NCBI GenBank assembly: GCA_019359355.1
Contig: JAHHHM010000013.1
Span: forward strand, 62,001-126,000
Direction of reading: 5' to 3'
DNA length: 64,000 bases
Source: Microcoleus vaginatus WJT46-NPBG5
Lineage (GTDB): Bacteria; Cyanobacteriota; Cyanobacteriia; Cyanobacteriales; Oscillatoriaceae
The notes below the pieces were generated by a model that saw nothing but the letters and a program-made list of their open reading frames with translations, did not search any database and was not told where the DNA came from. Position numbers and translations under genes: made by a program. Positions 8,350-17,914 of the stretch are shown piece after piece. The stretch's first letter is position 1. Every line of letters begins with the position of its first letter.

Positions 8350-11300
8350 ATGATTTTTTTTCAGGATCTGAAATGGATGAAAGATTCTCAAGATCAACCT
8401 TCTTTCAAACTTCCAAACCAAGATTTAAATTTAGAGTTGTCTGAGTCAGAAGAACTGGGCCGGTTAAAAGCAGAATTACAGCGATACCGAACCCTAGACG
8501 AAAATCTTCCCGTCGGGTACTTTACCCTAAGCTCAGAAGGAATTATTCTGACGGTTAATTCATTTGCGTTAGCTCGTTTAGGCTACTGTGCGGAGGAACT
8601 AAGGGAACAATCGATTTTTAATATTACTCATCCTGAAGATCGAGAAAAACTGCAAGCAAACTTAACAGCTATCTTTGAAAATCCCCTAGAAAGTTGCGAT
8701 TGGGAATTGCGTCAAATCGGCAAAGCCGGCAACATTTTATGGATGAAAGCAACTGCCCGTGCGGTGCCAGAAGTTGAACCCAATCAGCTCATGCTCATCT
8801 GCGAAGATATCACCCAGCGCCAGCAAGTAGAAAACGAACTTCGCTCAACCAAAGCCGTCCTGGAATACGCAGTCGAAGGTATTTCGCGGCTAGACGAACA
8901 AGGGCGTTACATTGCTGTTAATAGAGCTTATGCCGGCACTCTTGGTTACACACCTGAAGAAATGATCGGCAGGGAATGGTATCCGACGGTACATCCTGAA
9001 GATCAAGAAAAGATGATGCTTGCCTACCAGCAAATGTTGATTGACGGCAAGGTAAAAGTTGAAGCTAAGGGTGTGCGGAAAGATGGCTCAGTTTTTTACA
9101 AACAGTTAGTGATGGTTACTGCCTTTGATAGCCAGAATCAATTCATCGGCCATCACTGCTTCATGAAAGATATTACCGAGCGCAAACAGGCAGAAGCAGC
9201 GCTACAAAAAGCTCACGACGAATTAGAAAGACGCGTTGAGGAACGCACAGCCGAACTTACTCTAGCTAATACACTTTTAAAACAAGAAATTGCGGAACGC
9301 CGGCGGGCAGAAGAAGAACGGCAAAAGCTGGCTTCACTGGTGGAAAACAGCATGGATTTTATTGCGATGTCATCCCTAGAAGGAAAAATTATTTTCCTTA
9401 ATGAAGCCGGCCAAAAAATGGTGGGTTTAGACAATTTAGAAGCAGCGCTTGCTAAACCAATGTCTGACTACTTTTCTGAGGAAGGCTGGGCGCAGTTTTG
9501 TGAAGTTACGTTGCCGGCAGTCCTGACAACCGGCCATTGGGAAGCAGAGGGCCAACTTCGTCACTTCAAGACGGGCCAACTCATTGATGTGCATAGAAGT
9601 TGTTTTGTCGTCAAGCATCCGCAAACCGGCGAAAAACTTTGCCTTGCCACAGTCCAGCGCGATATCACCGAACGCAAGCGGGCTGAGGAACATCTCATCC
9701 GCATCAGCAAAGCCGTTGAAAGTGCCAGTGATGCTATTGGCATGGCGGATGTCACCGGCACCTCCATCTATCACAACCGGGCTTTTCTCAACTTGTTTGA
9801 GTACACCGTAGACGAACTGAACGCAGCCGGCGGGCCACCGGCAATCTACTCAAATCCAAATGTGGCACGGGAAGTCTTCGATGCCATAACCCGTGGCAAT
9901 TCTTGGAATGGTGAGGTACAAATGCATACCCGCACCAGCTGCCCTGTGCTGATTCTTCTTCGTGCCGACGCGATTAAAGATGACAAAAACAATATTATCG
10001 GGTTAATCGGTGTGCATACCGATATCACCGAGCGCAAACGGGCGGAAATCGCCCTGAGGCAGCAAACTGAGCGGGAGAAACTCATCGGGCTGATTTCCCA
10101 GCGCATCCGCCAGTCTTTGAACTTAAATGAAATTCTCAATACCACGGCTGCAGAAGTGCGAGAATTTCTGGAGACTGACCGGGTGTTCATCTACCGCTTT
10201 GAGCCAGACTGGAGTGGGGTAATCGTCGTAGAATCTGTCGGTTCGGACTGGACGCCGGTTTTGGGGACGAAAATCAAAGACTGCTATTTTGCAGAAACTT
10301 ATGTTGAACCATACCGGAATGGTCGAATTCAGGCAACCGATGATATTTATGCAGCCGGTTTTTCCGAATGCCACATCGATTTACTGGCGAAGCTTCAAAT
10401 AAGGGCAACCTTAGTCGTCCCCGTCTTGCAAGGAAATCAGTTGTGGGGGCTACTGGTTGTCAATCATTGTTGTGCACCCCGGCAATGGCAGAGGCTGGAA
10501 ATCGATCTGATCAAGCAACTTGCAACCCAGGTGGGGATCGCCATTCAGCAATCAGAACTCTACCAGCAAGTGCAGTTGCTCAACGTTGATTTGGAAAACC
10601 AAGTGCAGGAACGCACCCACCAGCTGCAACAGGCGCTGAATTTTGAATCCATGCTCAAACGAGTCACAGATCATGTCCGCGACAGTCTGGACGAAAGCCA
10701 GATTTTGCAAACAGCAGTGCGGGACTTAACTGAAGTGCTGGACACTGAAGGCTGCGATACAGCTTTGTATGATCCCACCCGCGCCACAGCGATGATTAGC
10801 TATGAGTACACCCCCCGCGTGTCCCCTGCTAAAGGGCGCATCATCCGAATGGCGGACTTTCCAGAAGGCTACCGCCAGCTGCTGCAAGGTCAATATTTCC
10901 AGTTTTGCGAACTCTCACCCAGCCTCCGCGAACCGCTTTCGATTCTGGCGTGTCCTATTTTCGATAACAAAGTGGTGCTGGGTGATATGTGGTTATTCAA
11001 GCAGCAGGATGATGGTTTTAATGAGCTGGAAATTCGGTTGGTGCAGCAAGTAGCAAATCAATGCGCGATTGCGATTCGTCAAGCGCGACTTTTCCAAGCT
11101 GCTCAAGCACAAGTGGAGGAACTGGAAAAACTCAATCGGCTCAAGGATGACTTTTTAAATACTATTTCTCACGAATTGCGAACGCCGATGTCTAACATAA
11201 AAATGGCTATGCAGATGTTAGAAATTTCCATGAATCAGCAAAAAATGGTGGAGGGAGAAACGAGTAAAGCCCAGGCAGCAACTACCCCTACGTTCCGCTA

Positions 11301-11853
11301 TTTCAAGATATTACAAGATGAATCGGAAAGAGAAATTAGTTTAATTAACGATCTGCTGGCTTTGCAGCAACTCGATGCCGGCACTCAACCTTTGATGCTG
11401 ACGACGATTCACTTACAAAATTGGATTTCTCATGTCATCGAGCCTTTTGAACAGCAGTTTCGCAAACAGCAGCAAATCTTGCACGTTGAAATTGCTTCCG
11501 ATTTGCCTCCCCTTGTTTCCGATATGTCGGCTTTGGGGCGTATCCTGTCAGAACTATTAAATAATGCTTGTAAATACACTCCACCCCAGGGAGAAATTAC
11601 CGTTACAGCCAGGGTTGAATCAGGAATGCTTCAGTTAGGGGTGAGTAACACCGGCATCGAGATTCCTGCGAGTGAGTTTACCCATATTTTTGATAAATTT
11701 TATCGCATTCCCAGTGCTGATCCCTGGAAGCAGGGCGGGACTGGATTGGGATTAGCGCTAGCAAAGAAACTAGCAGAACATTTAGGCGGTAGACTTTGGG
11801 TTGAAAGTGGTGAAGGTCGGACTTATTTCACCCTTGAATTACCTGTTACTTAA
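8350..11853 (+). CDS. Multi-PAS, dual-GAF sensor histidine kinase with a cyanobacteriochrome-like GAF
   Basis: The protein has 1167 residues and no membrane segment. Order: PAS domains at about 45-160, 165-285, 330-450 and 455-580 with a coiled coil near 285-325, a first GAF (590-760), a second GAF (780-920), HisKA (His941 in SHELRTPM) and HATPase (about 1040-1165; N box LLNNACKYT, G2 box GGTGLGLAL). The first GAF has the bilin-binding Cys-His pair (C674-H675) and ends with LWGLLVVNHC, as in cyanobacteriochromes. At the DXCF position it reads DCYF (644-647), with a cysteine shifted by one. The G1 box reads SNTGIEI rather than DxGxG, so ATP binding may be altered. No receiver gene is adjacent, so its partner is unknown. 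Predicted role: cytosolic light or redox sensing. Confidence 0.85.
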   Translation: MIFFQDLKWMKDSQDQPSFKLPNQDLNLELSESEELGRLKAELQRYRTLDENLPVGYFTLSSEGIILTVNSFALARLGYCAEELREQSIFNITHPEDREKLQANLTAIFENPLESCDWELRQIGKAGNILWMKATARAVPEVEPNQLMLICEDITQRQQVENELRSTKAVLEYAVEGISRLDEQGRYIAVNRAYAGTLGYTPEEMIGREWYPTVHPEDQEKMMLAYQQMLIDGKVKVEAKGVRKDGSVFYKQLVMVTAFDSQNQFIGHHCFMKDITERKQAEAALQKAHDELERRVEERTAELTLANTLLKQEIAERRRAEEERQKLASLVENSMDFIAMSSLEGKIIFLNEAGQKMVGLDNLEAALAKPMSDYFSEEGWAQFCEVTLPAVLTTGHWEAEGQLRHFKTGQLIDVHRSCFVVKHPQTGEKLCLATVQRDITERKRAEEHLIRISKAVESASDAIGMADVTGTSIYHNRAFLNLFEYTVDELNAAGGPPAIYSNPNVAREVFDAITRGNSWNGEVQMHTRTSCPVLILLRADAIKDDKNNIIGLIGVHTDITERKRAEIALRQQTEREKLIGLISQRIRQSLNLNEILNTTAAEVREFLETDRVFIYRFEPDWSGVIVVESVGSDWTPVLGTKIKDCYFAETYVEPYRNGRIQATDDIYAAGFSECHIDLLAKLQIRATLVVPVLQGNQLWGLLVVNHCCAPRQWQRLEIDLIKQLATQVGIAIQQSELYQQVQLLNVDLENQVQERTHQLQQALNFESMLKRVTDHVRDSLDESQILQTAVRDLTEVLDTEGCDTALYDPTRATAMISYEYTPRVSPAKGRIIRMADFPEGYRQLLQGQYFQFCELSPSLREPLSILACPIFDNKVVLGDMWLFKQQDDGFNELEIRLVQQVANQCAIAIRQARLFQAAQAQVEELEKLNRLKDDFLNTISHELRTPMSNIKMAMQMLEISMNQQKMVEGETSKAQAATTPTFRYFKILQDESEREISLINDLLALQQLDAGTQPLMLTTIHLQNWISHVIEPFEQQFRKQQQILHVEIASDLPPLVSDMSALGRILSELLNNACKYTPPQGEITVTARVESGMLQLGVSNTGIEIPASEFTHIFDKFYRIPSADPWKQGGTGLGLALAKKLAEHLGGRLWVESGEGRTYFTLELPVT

Positions 11854-12258
11854 GGGCTAGCAGCCCAGGGGGCAAGTCTCCGCCCGAGGAGAAGCTTTTC
11901 AATGAATTCTTGCAACCAGGTACCCTTGAAGGTGAATTTCGCGTAAAACTCCACCAGCTTTTTTCTTTTTTGTAACCAACTACTTATTCTATCAATCTAG
12001 TCAATACACTCTATCCTTAAGATTTATTAAGTTTTAATTGTTTTTAAATTTACCCCTTAAAGTAGTTATAGATACATAATAATTTCTTTACATGGGCATC
12101 GTCTGCCAGTTCTATAGATGCGACGAATGCCCTCAAAAACCTCCATCTTTTATGAGAGGTCAGCTTGACTATTTCTCAAGGCATTTAGCAATTTTGAGAG
12201 ATAGTAATTTTGCAACCACATTTTTTTGATTTTTTATTTTCCAAGGAGACTGGATTGA
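11854..12258. other. Intergenic region with leader hairpin before the giant kinase gene
   Basis: 405 bases without a gene. GGGCATCGTC (12094-12103) pairs with GACGAATGCCC (12122-12132) with one bulged A, giving a 10-bp hairpin with an 18-base loop about 130 bases before the next start. Further weak pairings follow (ACCTC near 12140 with GAGGT near 12154). It could be an attenuator or an RNA processing site. AAGGAG at 12242 is the ribosome binding site of the next gene. Confidence 0.45.
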
Positions 12259-15200
12259 ATGCAATTATACCCTACTCAAACAATTAAATCAACCGAAGAA
12301 ATAACCATTTTTCTGAACGGTTACCAGATCCTCGAAACCCTTCATGAAGGTGCCAATACAGTTATTTACCGGGGGGTAAGAGAATTAGATAACTGCTCGG
12401 TTATTATCAAAACCCTGAAATCTGAGTATCCGACGATTGAAGAAATTACCCGTTTAAGACATGAATATAAAATCATCCAGCCTTTATATATAGAAGGAGT
12501 TATCAAAACTTACGCACTCGAAAATTGTCAGCACAGTTATGCTCTAATTTTAGAAGATTTTACCGGCTTGTCTCTTAAAGAATCAATCAGCCCTCAAAAA
12601 CTGTCTTTATTGGATTTTCTTGAGGTGGCAATAAACCTAGCTCAGACGCTAGGACATTTGCATTTATCTCACATTCTTCACAAAGATATCAAGCCAAATA
12701 ATATCCTTATAAACCCCAAGACAGGGCAAATAAAAATTATTGACTTTAGCATTTCATCGCGTCTATCTAAAGAAACCCCAAGCCTTAGCAATCCCAACTT
12801 GCTAGAAGGCACCCTCGCCTATATGTCACCCGAACAAACCGGCAGGATGAATCGTTCTTTAGACTACCGCACTGATTTTTATTCTCTGGGAATCACTTTT
12901 TATGAAATGCTAACAGGTCAGTTGCCTTTTAATTCCACCGATGCAATGGAATTGATTCACTGTCATATTGCTAAAGTGCCGGTTCCTCCTCACCATCTTA
13001 ATAGAGAAGTTCCGCCAGCGGTTTCGGATATCGTAATGAAATTAGTTGCCAAAACCGCTGAAGACAGATATCAAAGTGCTTGGGGACTCAAAACAGATTT
13101 AGAAGAATGCTTGAGGCAGCTGCAAACCACTGGAAAAATCGAGGGATTGATTCCGGGAAAATTAGATAAATCGGGTCAATTTCTCATTCCACAAAAACTT
13201 TACGGACGTGATGCCGATGTAGCAACTTTGTTAGAATCATTCGTTCGCGTAGGAGTGAGTTCAGATGATAACTCTTCGGAAAAACAAATAATTTTAGAGC
13301 AAAACTTGCCCCTAAAAGGCAAATTAGAGCAAAACTTGCCCCTAAAAGGCAAAGCTGAAATGATGCTGGTTTCTGGATATTCCGGCATTGGAAAAACCAG
13401 TGTTGTTAACGAAATTTATAAGCCCATCGTCAAAGCACGAGGATATTTTATTGCCGGCAAGTTTGACCAGTTCAAGCGAAATATCCCCTATGCCGCCATC
13501 ATTCAAGCATTTCAATCATTGATTCGGCAACTTTTAACAGAAAATCCTGAAAAAATCGCCGTTTGGAAAGAAAAATTAGACGCTGCTTTTGCTCAGAATG
13601 GGCGAGTCATTACGGATGTGATTCCTGAAGTTGAACTAATTGTTGGGGTGCAACCCGAAGTTCCCAACTTAGGGCCGGCAGAATCTCAAAATCGCTTCAA
13701 CCGGCTGTTTAAACAATTCATTCATGTTTTTACCACCAAAGAACACCCCCTCGTTCTGTTTTTAGATGATTTGCAGTGGGCGGATAGTGCGTCTTTAAAG
13801 TTAATTCAACTGTTGATAACTGATACAGAAAGCCGGTATTTGTTGGTGCTCGGGGCATATCGGGATAATGAAGTCAGCCCAACTCATCCGTTAATACTGA
13901 CTTTAGAAGAAATTCAAAAAGCCGGTGCTGCGGTTAATCATATTGTCCTCAAACCTTTAGGCTTTGAAAATGTCAATCAATTAGTTTCAGACACTCTTCA
14001 TTCAGAAACCCGAACAACAACTCTTGCTGAGTTGCTTTTCAGCAAAACCGGCGGAAATCCTTTTTTCTTAACCCAATTATTGCAGACGCTACACGCAGAA
14101 AGGTTGCTGAATTTCGACTTTGTGGAAGGTCGTTGGCTGTGGGATATGGAAAAAATTCAAGCCATCGGCATTACAGATTTTAATGTTGTTGAACTGGTTG
14201 CTAGAAATATTCAAAAATTGCAACTAGAGACACAGGAGGTTTTAAAATTAGCTGCCTGCATCGGTAACTCTTTTAACTTAGATGTTTTGGCAATTGTTAA
14301 TGAGAAATCGATGTTAACCACCGCCAATGAGCTGTGGGAGGCGCTACAAGCCGGCTTGATTTTGCCACTGAGCAACGCCTACAAAATTCCCCTATTTTTT
14401 GATAAGGAACAACAGGGAGATTTGCTGGTAGAGAATGTAAGGATTGGCTACAAGTTTTTACATGATCGCGTGCAGCAGGCAGCGTATTCTTTAATTCCTG
14501 AAGACCAGAAAAAAGCTGTTCACCTGAAAATTGGTCAATTGCTGTTGCAAAAAACAGCTAAATCTGCTTTAGAAGAAAATATCTTTGATATTGTCAACCA
14601 GCTAAATATCGGGTTGGAATTGATCACAAATCCCTCAGAAAAAGAGGAACTTGCCAAACTGAATTTAATTGCAGTACGGAAAGCCAAGGCAGCAAATGCC
14701 TATGAAGCGGCTGTCCGGTACGCGAATGTTGGTTTGGGACTTCTCCCAGCATCAGGGTGGCAAAATCACTACGAATTAACGCGGGATCTCCATGTCGAAG
14801 CCGTGGAAGTAGAATATTTAAACACTAACTACGAGCAAGCAAAACAGCTTGCTGAAATTGTTCTGAGAGAAGCAGAATCTTTACTGGACAAAGTCAAGGT
14901 TTATGAAATAAAAATCCAGTTTTACATTGCTCAAAACTTAATGGAGGAAGCGATTAACACAGCTTTAGAAGTTTTGAAAATGCTGGGTGTATTCATTCCA
15001 AAAAATCCTAACAAAATCAACATTTTAGTCGGAGTGCTTCGCACAAAACTTACTCTAACCGTTAAGCAAATTGAGGATCTGGCTCAGTTGCCAGAAATGA
15101 CCGATCCTTATAAACTTGCGGCAATGCGGATCTTGATAGCTGTCCTTGTTCCTGCTTTTCTAACTGCTCCAAATTTATTTCCACTTGTGACCTTTAAAAT

Positions 15201-17757
15201 GGTCAATCTTGCTGTCCGGTATGGAAATTCTCCCCTGTCTGCTTACGGCTACACACTCTATGGCTGGCTGTTATGTGGGGCGCTTGGGGACATCAATTCA
15301 GGATATAAATTTGGCCAGCTTGGCATCAGGCTGTTGGAGCAATTTGACGCCAGAGATATAAAATGTAAAGTCATTAATATCTTTAATGCCTTTATTCGCC
15401 ACTGGAAAGATCATGTCAGGGAAACAATTCAGCCTTTTGTTGAAGCCCTTCAAATTAGCTTAGAAACTGGAAATATAGAATATACAGGCTACAGCACAAT
15501 CAATTACTGTAACTATCTTTTTCTATTGGGTGAAGACTTGTCAAAAGTCAACTCCCATCAGCGTCAATACATTGATTTAATGCGAAAGCTGAAACAAGAG
15601 TATGTCATTCATTCGGTTAGCATAGGCCGGCAAGCTGTCTTAAATTTACTGAACCTATCGGAAGATCGATGCAGCTTGATAGGGGAAAGCTTTAATGAAA
15701 ATGAAATGCTGCCGGTTTTTAAAGAGGCAAATATTCTCCCGTCTCTTTTTACGACCTATTTTTATAAATTAATGCTCGCGTACTTATTTAAAGACTACAA
15801 AGGAGCCATAGAAAATGCATCTTTAGCAGAACCCTATGCAGTCGGCGTTTCTGGATTTTTGCTCTTCTCAGAACACAATTTTTACTATTCACTTGCGCTT
15901 CTAGGCTTCTGCTCAAGCTGCGATCACCAAAAAAACAATAAAATTCAGCAACAAACGTTGAAGCAAGTCAATTTAAATCAAACAAAACTGAAGCAATGGG
16001 CTGTTGAAGGGCCAGACAATTACCAGCATAAATATCTCCTAGTTGAAGCAGAAAAAGCCCGAATTTTGGGGCAAGAAATTAAAGCAATGAAGCTTTACGA
16101 CTGCGCCATTCAAGGAGCGAAAGAACAAGGATATATCCAAGAAGAAGCGCTTGGCAATGAACTAGCAGCAGAATTTTACCTTGCTTGTGGCAGAGAAAAA
16201 GTAGCCAAAACTTACATGACAGAAGCTTACTACGGCTACATTCGCTGGGGAGCAACGGCTAAAGTTAAAGACTTGGATGAAAGATATCCCCAGTTAATTT
16301 TCCGAACGCCTCAGCAAGCAAGCCTAGGCCTTGATATTACTCAGACAACTTCCTCAATTGGCAAAAACGCTCAAATTCTCGATTTAGCCACAGTTCTCAA
16401 ATCATCTCTTGTGCTGTCAGGTGAAATTGTTCTGAGTAACCTGCTAGATAAATTGATGAAAGTTGTCATCGAAAACGCTGGCGCTCAAAAAGGCTTGTTC
16501 CTGACTAAGCACGAAAATCAATGGGTTATAGAAGCCGAGGGATTAGCCAGTAAAGATGATGTGACAGTCACACAATCGATTTCTATTGACGCTACAGAAA
16601 AATTGCCAATTTCCGTACTTAATTATGTGGAAAGAACCAGGGAAAATCTCGTTTTAGACGACGCGTCCAATACCGGCACTTTTGCAGCAGATCCTTATAT
16701 TGCCGGCAATCAACCTAAATCTATTTTATGCTCACCCCTCATTCATTCTGGAAAACTGACCGGCATTCTTTACTTAGAAAATAACTTGACAAAGGGAGCT
16801 TTTACCCCAGATCGGCTGAAAGTTTTAAATCTCTTAACAGCCCAAATTTCTATTTCCATAGAAAACGCTCGGTTGTATGAAAGAGAGCGAGAAAAATCTC
16901 AACAACTTGAACAATCTCTGTACAAACTGCAACAGACTCAATCCCAACTGGTTCAAACCGAAAAAATATCCAGCTTAGGGCAACTGGTTGCCGGTGTTGC
17001 TCATGAAGTGAATAACCCTGTGAGTTTTATCAATGGCAACTTGCATCACGCAACTCAGTACGTCAAAGATTTGCTGAAGCATTTGCAACTGTATCAAAAA
17101 TATTTACCGGCTGTTCCCAATGAAATTCTAGAGGATGCCGAGGAGATTGATTTGGAATTTTTGATGGAAGACTTGCCAAAAATGCTGTCTTCTATGCAAG
17201 TCGGCACAGATCGCATCAAAGAGATTATGCAGTCGTTACGCAACTTTTCGCGGGTCGATACTGCCGAGAAAAAGCCGACAGATATTCATGCCGGCATTGA
17301 TAGCACTCTGATGATTTTGCAACACCGGCTCAAAGCTAAAGGAGAACAAAAAGCGATTGTGGTGGTGAAGGAATACGGAGAATTACCTTTAGTTGAATGC
17401 TATGCCGGCCAACTCAATCAAGTGTTTATGAATCTGCTTGCCAATGCCATTGATGCGATGCAAGAAGCCAGACTCACCAGCGAAAAAGAAATTCGGATTC
17501 GCACAGAACTGGTAGAGAATAACCGCATAGCCATCCAAATTCAAGATAACGGGCCGGGAATGACAGAAGCGATACAATCTAAACTCTTTGAACCCTTCTT
17601 TACAACCAAGCCGGTGGGTAAAGGAACTGGCTTAGGCTTATCGATTTCGCACCAAATTATCGTAGAAAAACACGGCGGGAATTTACAATGTTTTTCTGAT
17701 CCCGGACAAGGTGCAAAGTTTGTCATAGAAATTCCGACCCAGGAGAACCCAAATTAA
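12259..17757 (+). CDS. Ser/Thr kinase-AAA ATPase-GAF-histidine kinase fusion (HstK-like)
   Basis: This 1832-residue protein joins two kinase types. The N-terminal Ser/Thr kinase (about 15-290) has Lys51, HKDIKPNN (141-148) with catalytic Asp143, and a DFS (162-164) in place of DFG. An AAA/STAND ATPase follows, with Walker A GYSGIGKT (373-380) and a Walker B ending LFLDDLQWAD. A long helical region, probably TPR-like, spans about 780-1370. A GAF domain lies at about 1390-1550 and a histidine kinase ends the protein: His1582 in HEVNNP, N box NLLANAIDAM, and GTGLGLSI. The Asp of the Ser/Thr kinase is intact, unlike the pseudokinase at 4927. Such fusions are well known in heterocystous and other filamentous cyanobacteria. 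A perfect 30-bp duplication in the linker before Walker A is noted separately. No receiver gene is adjacent. Confidence 0.9.
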   Translation: MQLYPTQTIKSTEEITIFLNGYQILETLHEGANTVIYRGVRELDNCSVIIKTLKSEYPTIEEITRLRHEYKIIQPLYIEGVIKTYALENCQHSYALILEDFTGLSLKESISPQKLSLLDFLEVAINLAQTLGHLHLSHILHKDIKPNNILINPKTGQIKIIDFSISSRLSKETPSLSNPNLLEGTLAYMSPEQTGRMNRSLDYRTDFYSLGITFYEMLTGQLPFNSTDAMELIHCHIAKVPVPPHHLNREVPPAVSDIVMKLVAKTAEDRYQSAWGLKTDLEECLRQLQTTGKIEGLIPGKLDKSGQFLIPQKLYGRDADVATLLESFVRVGVSSDDNSSEKQIILEQNLPLKGKLEQNLPLKGKAEMMLVSGYSGIGKTSVVNEIYKPIVKARGYFIAGKFDQFKRNIPYAAIIQAFQSLIRQLLTENPEKIAVWKEKLDAAFAQNGRVITDVIPEVELIVGVQPEVPNLGPAESQNRFNRLFKQFIHVFTTKEHPLVLFLDDLQWADSASLKLIQLLITDTESRYLLVLGAYRDNEVSPTHPLILTLEEIQKAGAAVNHIVLKPLGFENVNQLVSDTLHSETRTTTLAELLFSKTGGNPFFLTQLLQTLHAERLLNFDFVEGRWLWDMEKIQAIGITDFNVVELVARNIQKLQLETQEVLKLAACIGNSFNLDVLAIVNEKSMLTTANELWEALQAGLILPLSNAYKIPLFFDKEQQGDLLVENVRIGYKFLHDRVQQAAYSLIPEDQKKAVHLKIGQLLLQKTAKSALEENIFDIVNQLNIGLELITNPSEKEELAKLNLIAVRKAKAANAYEAAVRYANVGLGLLPASGWQNHYELTRDLHVEAVEVEYLNTNYEQAKQLAEIVLREAESLLDKVKVYEIKIQFYIAQNLMEEAINTALEVLKMLGVFIPKNPNKINILVGVLRTKLTLTVKQIEDLAQLPEMTDPYKLAAMRILIAVLVPAFLTAPNLFPLVTFKMVNLAVRYGNSPLSAYGYTLYGWLLCGALGDINSGYKFGQLGIRLLEQFDARDIKCKVINIFNAFIRHWKDHVRETIQPFVEALQISLETGNIEYTGYSTINYCNYLFLLGEDLSKVNSHQRQYIDLMRKLKQEYVIHSVSIGRQAVLNLLNLSEDRCSLIGESFNENEMLPVFKEANILPSLFTTYFYKLMLAYLFKDYKGAIENASLAEPYAVGVSGFLLFSEHNFYYSLALLGFCSSCDHQKNNKIQQQTLKQVNLNQTKLKQWAVEGPDNYQHKYLLVEAEKARILGQEIKAMKLYDCAIQGAKEQGYIQEEALGNELAAEFYLACGREKVAKTYMTEAYYGYIRWGATAKVKDLDERYPQLIFRTPQQASLGLDITQTTSSIGKNAQILDLATVLKSSLVLSGEIVLSNLLDKLMKVVIENAGAQKGLFLTKHENQWVIEAEGLASKDDVTVTQSISIDATEKLPISVLNYVERTRENLVLDDASNTGTFAADPYIAGNQPKSILCSPLIHSGKLTGILYLENNLTKGAFTPDRLKVLNLLTAQISISIENARLYEREREKSQQLEQSLYKLQQTQSQLVQTEKISSLGQLVAGVAHEVNNPVSFINGNLHHATQYVKDLLKHLQLYQKYLPAVPNEILEDAEEIDLEFLMEDLPKMLSSMQVGTDRIKEIMQSLRNFSRVDTAEKKPTDIHAGIDSTLMILQHRLKAKGEQKAIVVVKEYGELPLVECYAGQLNQVFMNLLANAIDAMQEARLTSEKEIRIRTELVENNRIAIQIQDNGPGMTEAIQSKLFEPFFTTKPVGKGTGLGLSISHQIIVEKHGGNLQCFSDPGQGAKFVIEIPTQENPN
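13294..13353 (+). repeat. Perfect 30-bp in-frame tandem duplication inside the HstK-like gene
   Basis: Positions 13294-13323 and 13324-13353 are identical. They encode the ten-residue unit LEQNLPLKGK twice (residues 346-355 and 356-365), in the linker between the Ser/Thr kinase and the AAA ATPase. Confidence 0.95.
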
Positions 17758-17794
17758 AGCGTGTCTCCCTCTATGGCAACCTTGAACTTCAGTC

Positions 17795-17815
17795 GGGTGC
17801 GTGAATTACGCACCC
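17795..17815. terminator. Perfect 8-bp stem between convergent genes, terminator or palindromic repeat
   Basis: GGGTGCGT and ACGCACCC pair around a 5-base GAATT loop, between the convergent HstK-like gene and pgk. There is no U-run on either side. A related hairpin with the same central AATT follows sufS (30913-30931), so it may be a dispersed palindrome that serves as a bidirectional stop. Confidence 0.5.
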
Positions 17816-17914
17816 CACTAGAATATTACGCAACCAATCAAAGCAGTTAGAGAGGGGGAGAACCCCCGCCCCCTCCATCCTATTCAGGGTTGAACTGCGT
17901 AAATCTTCAGATCT

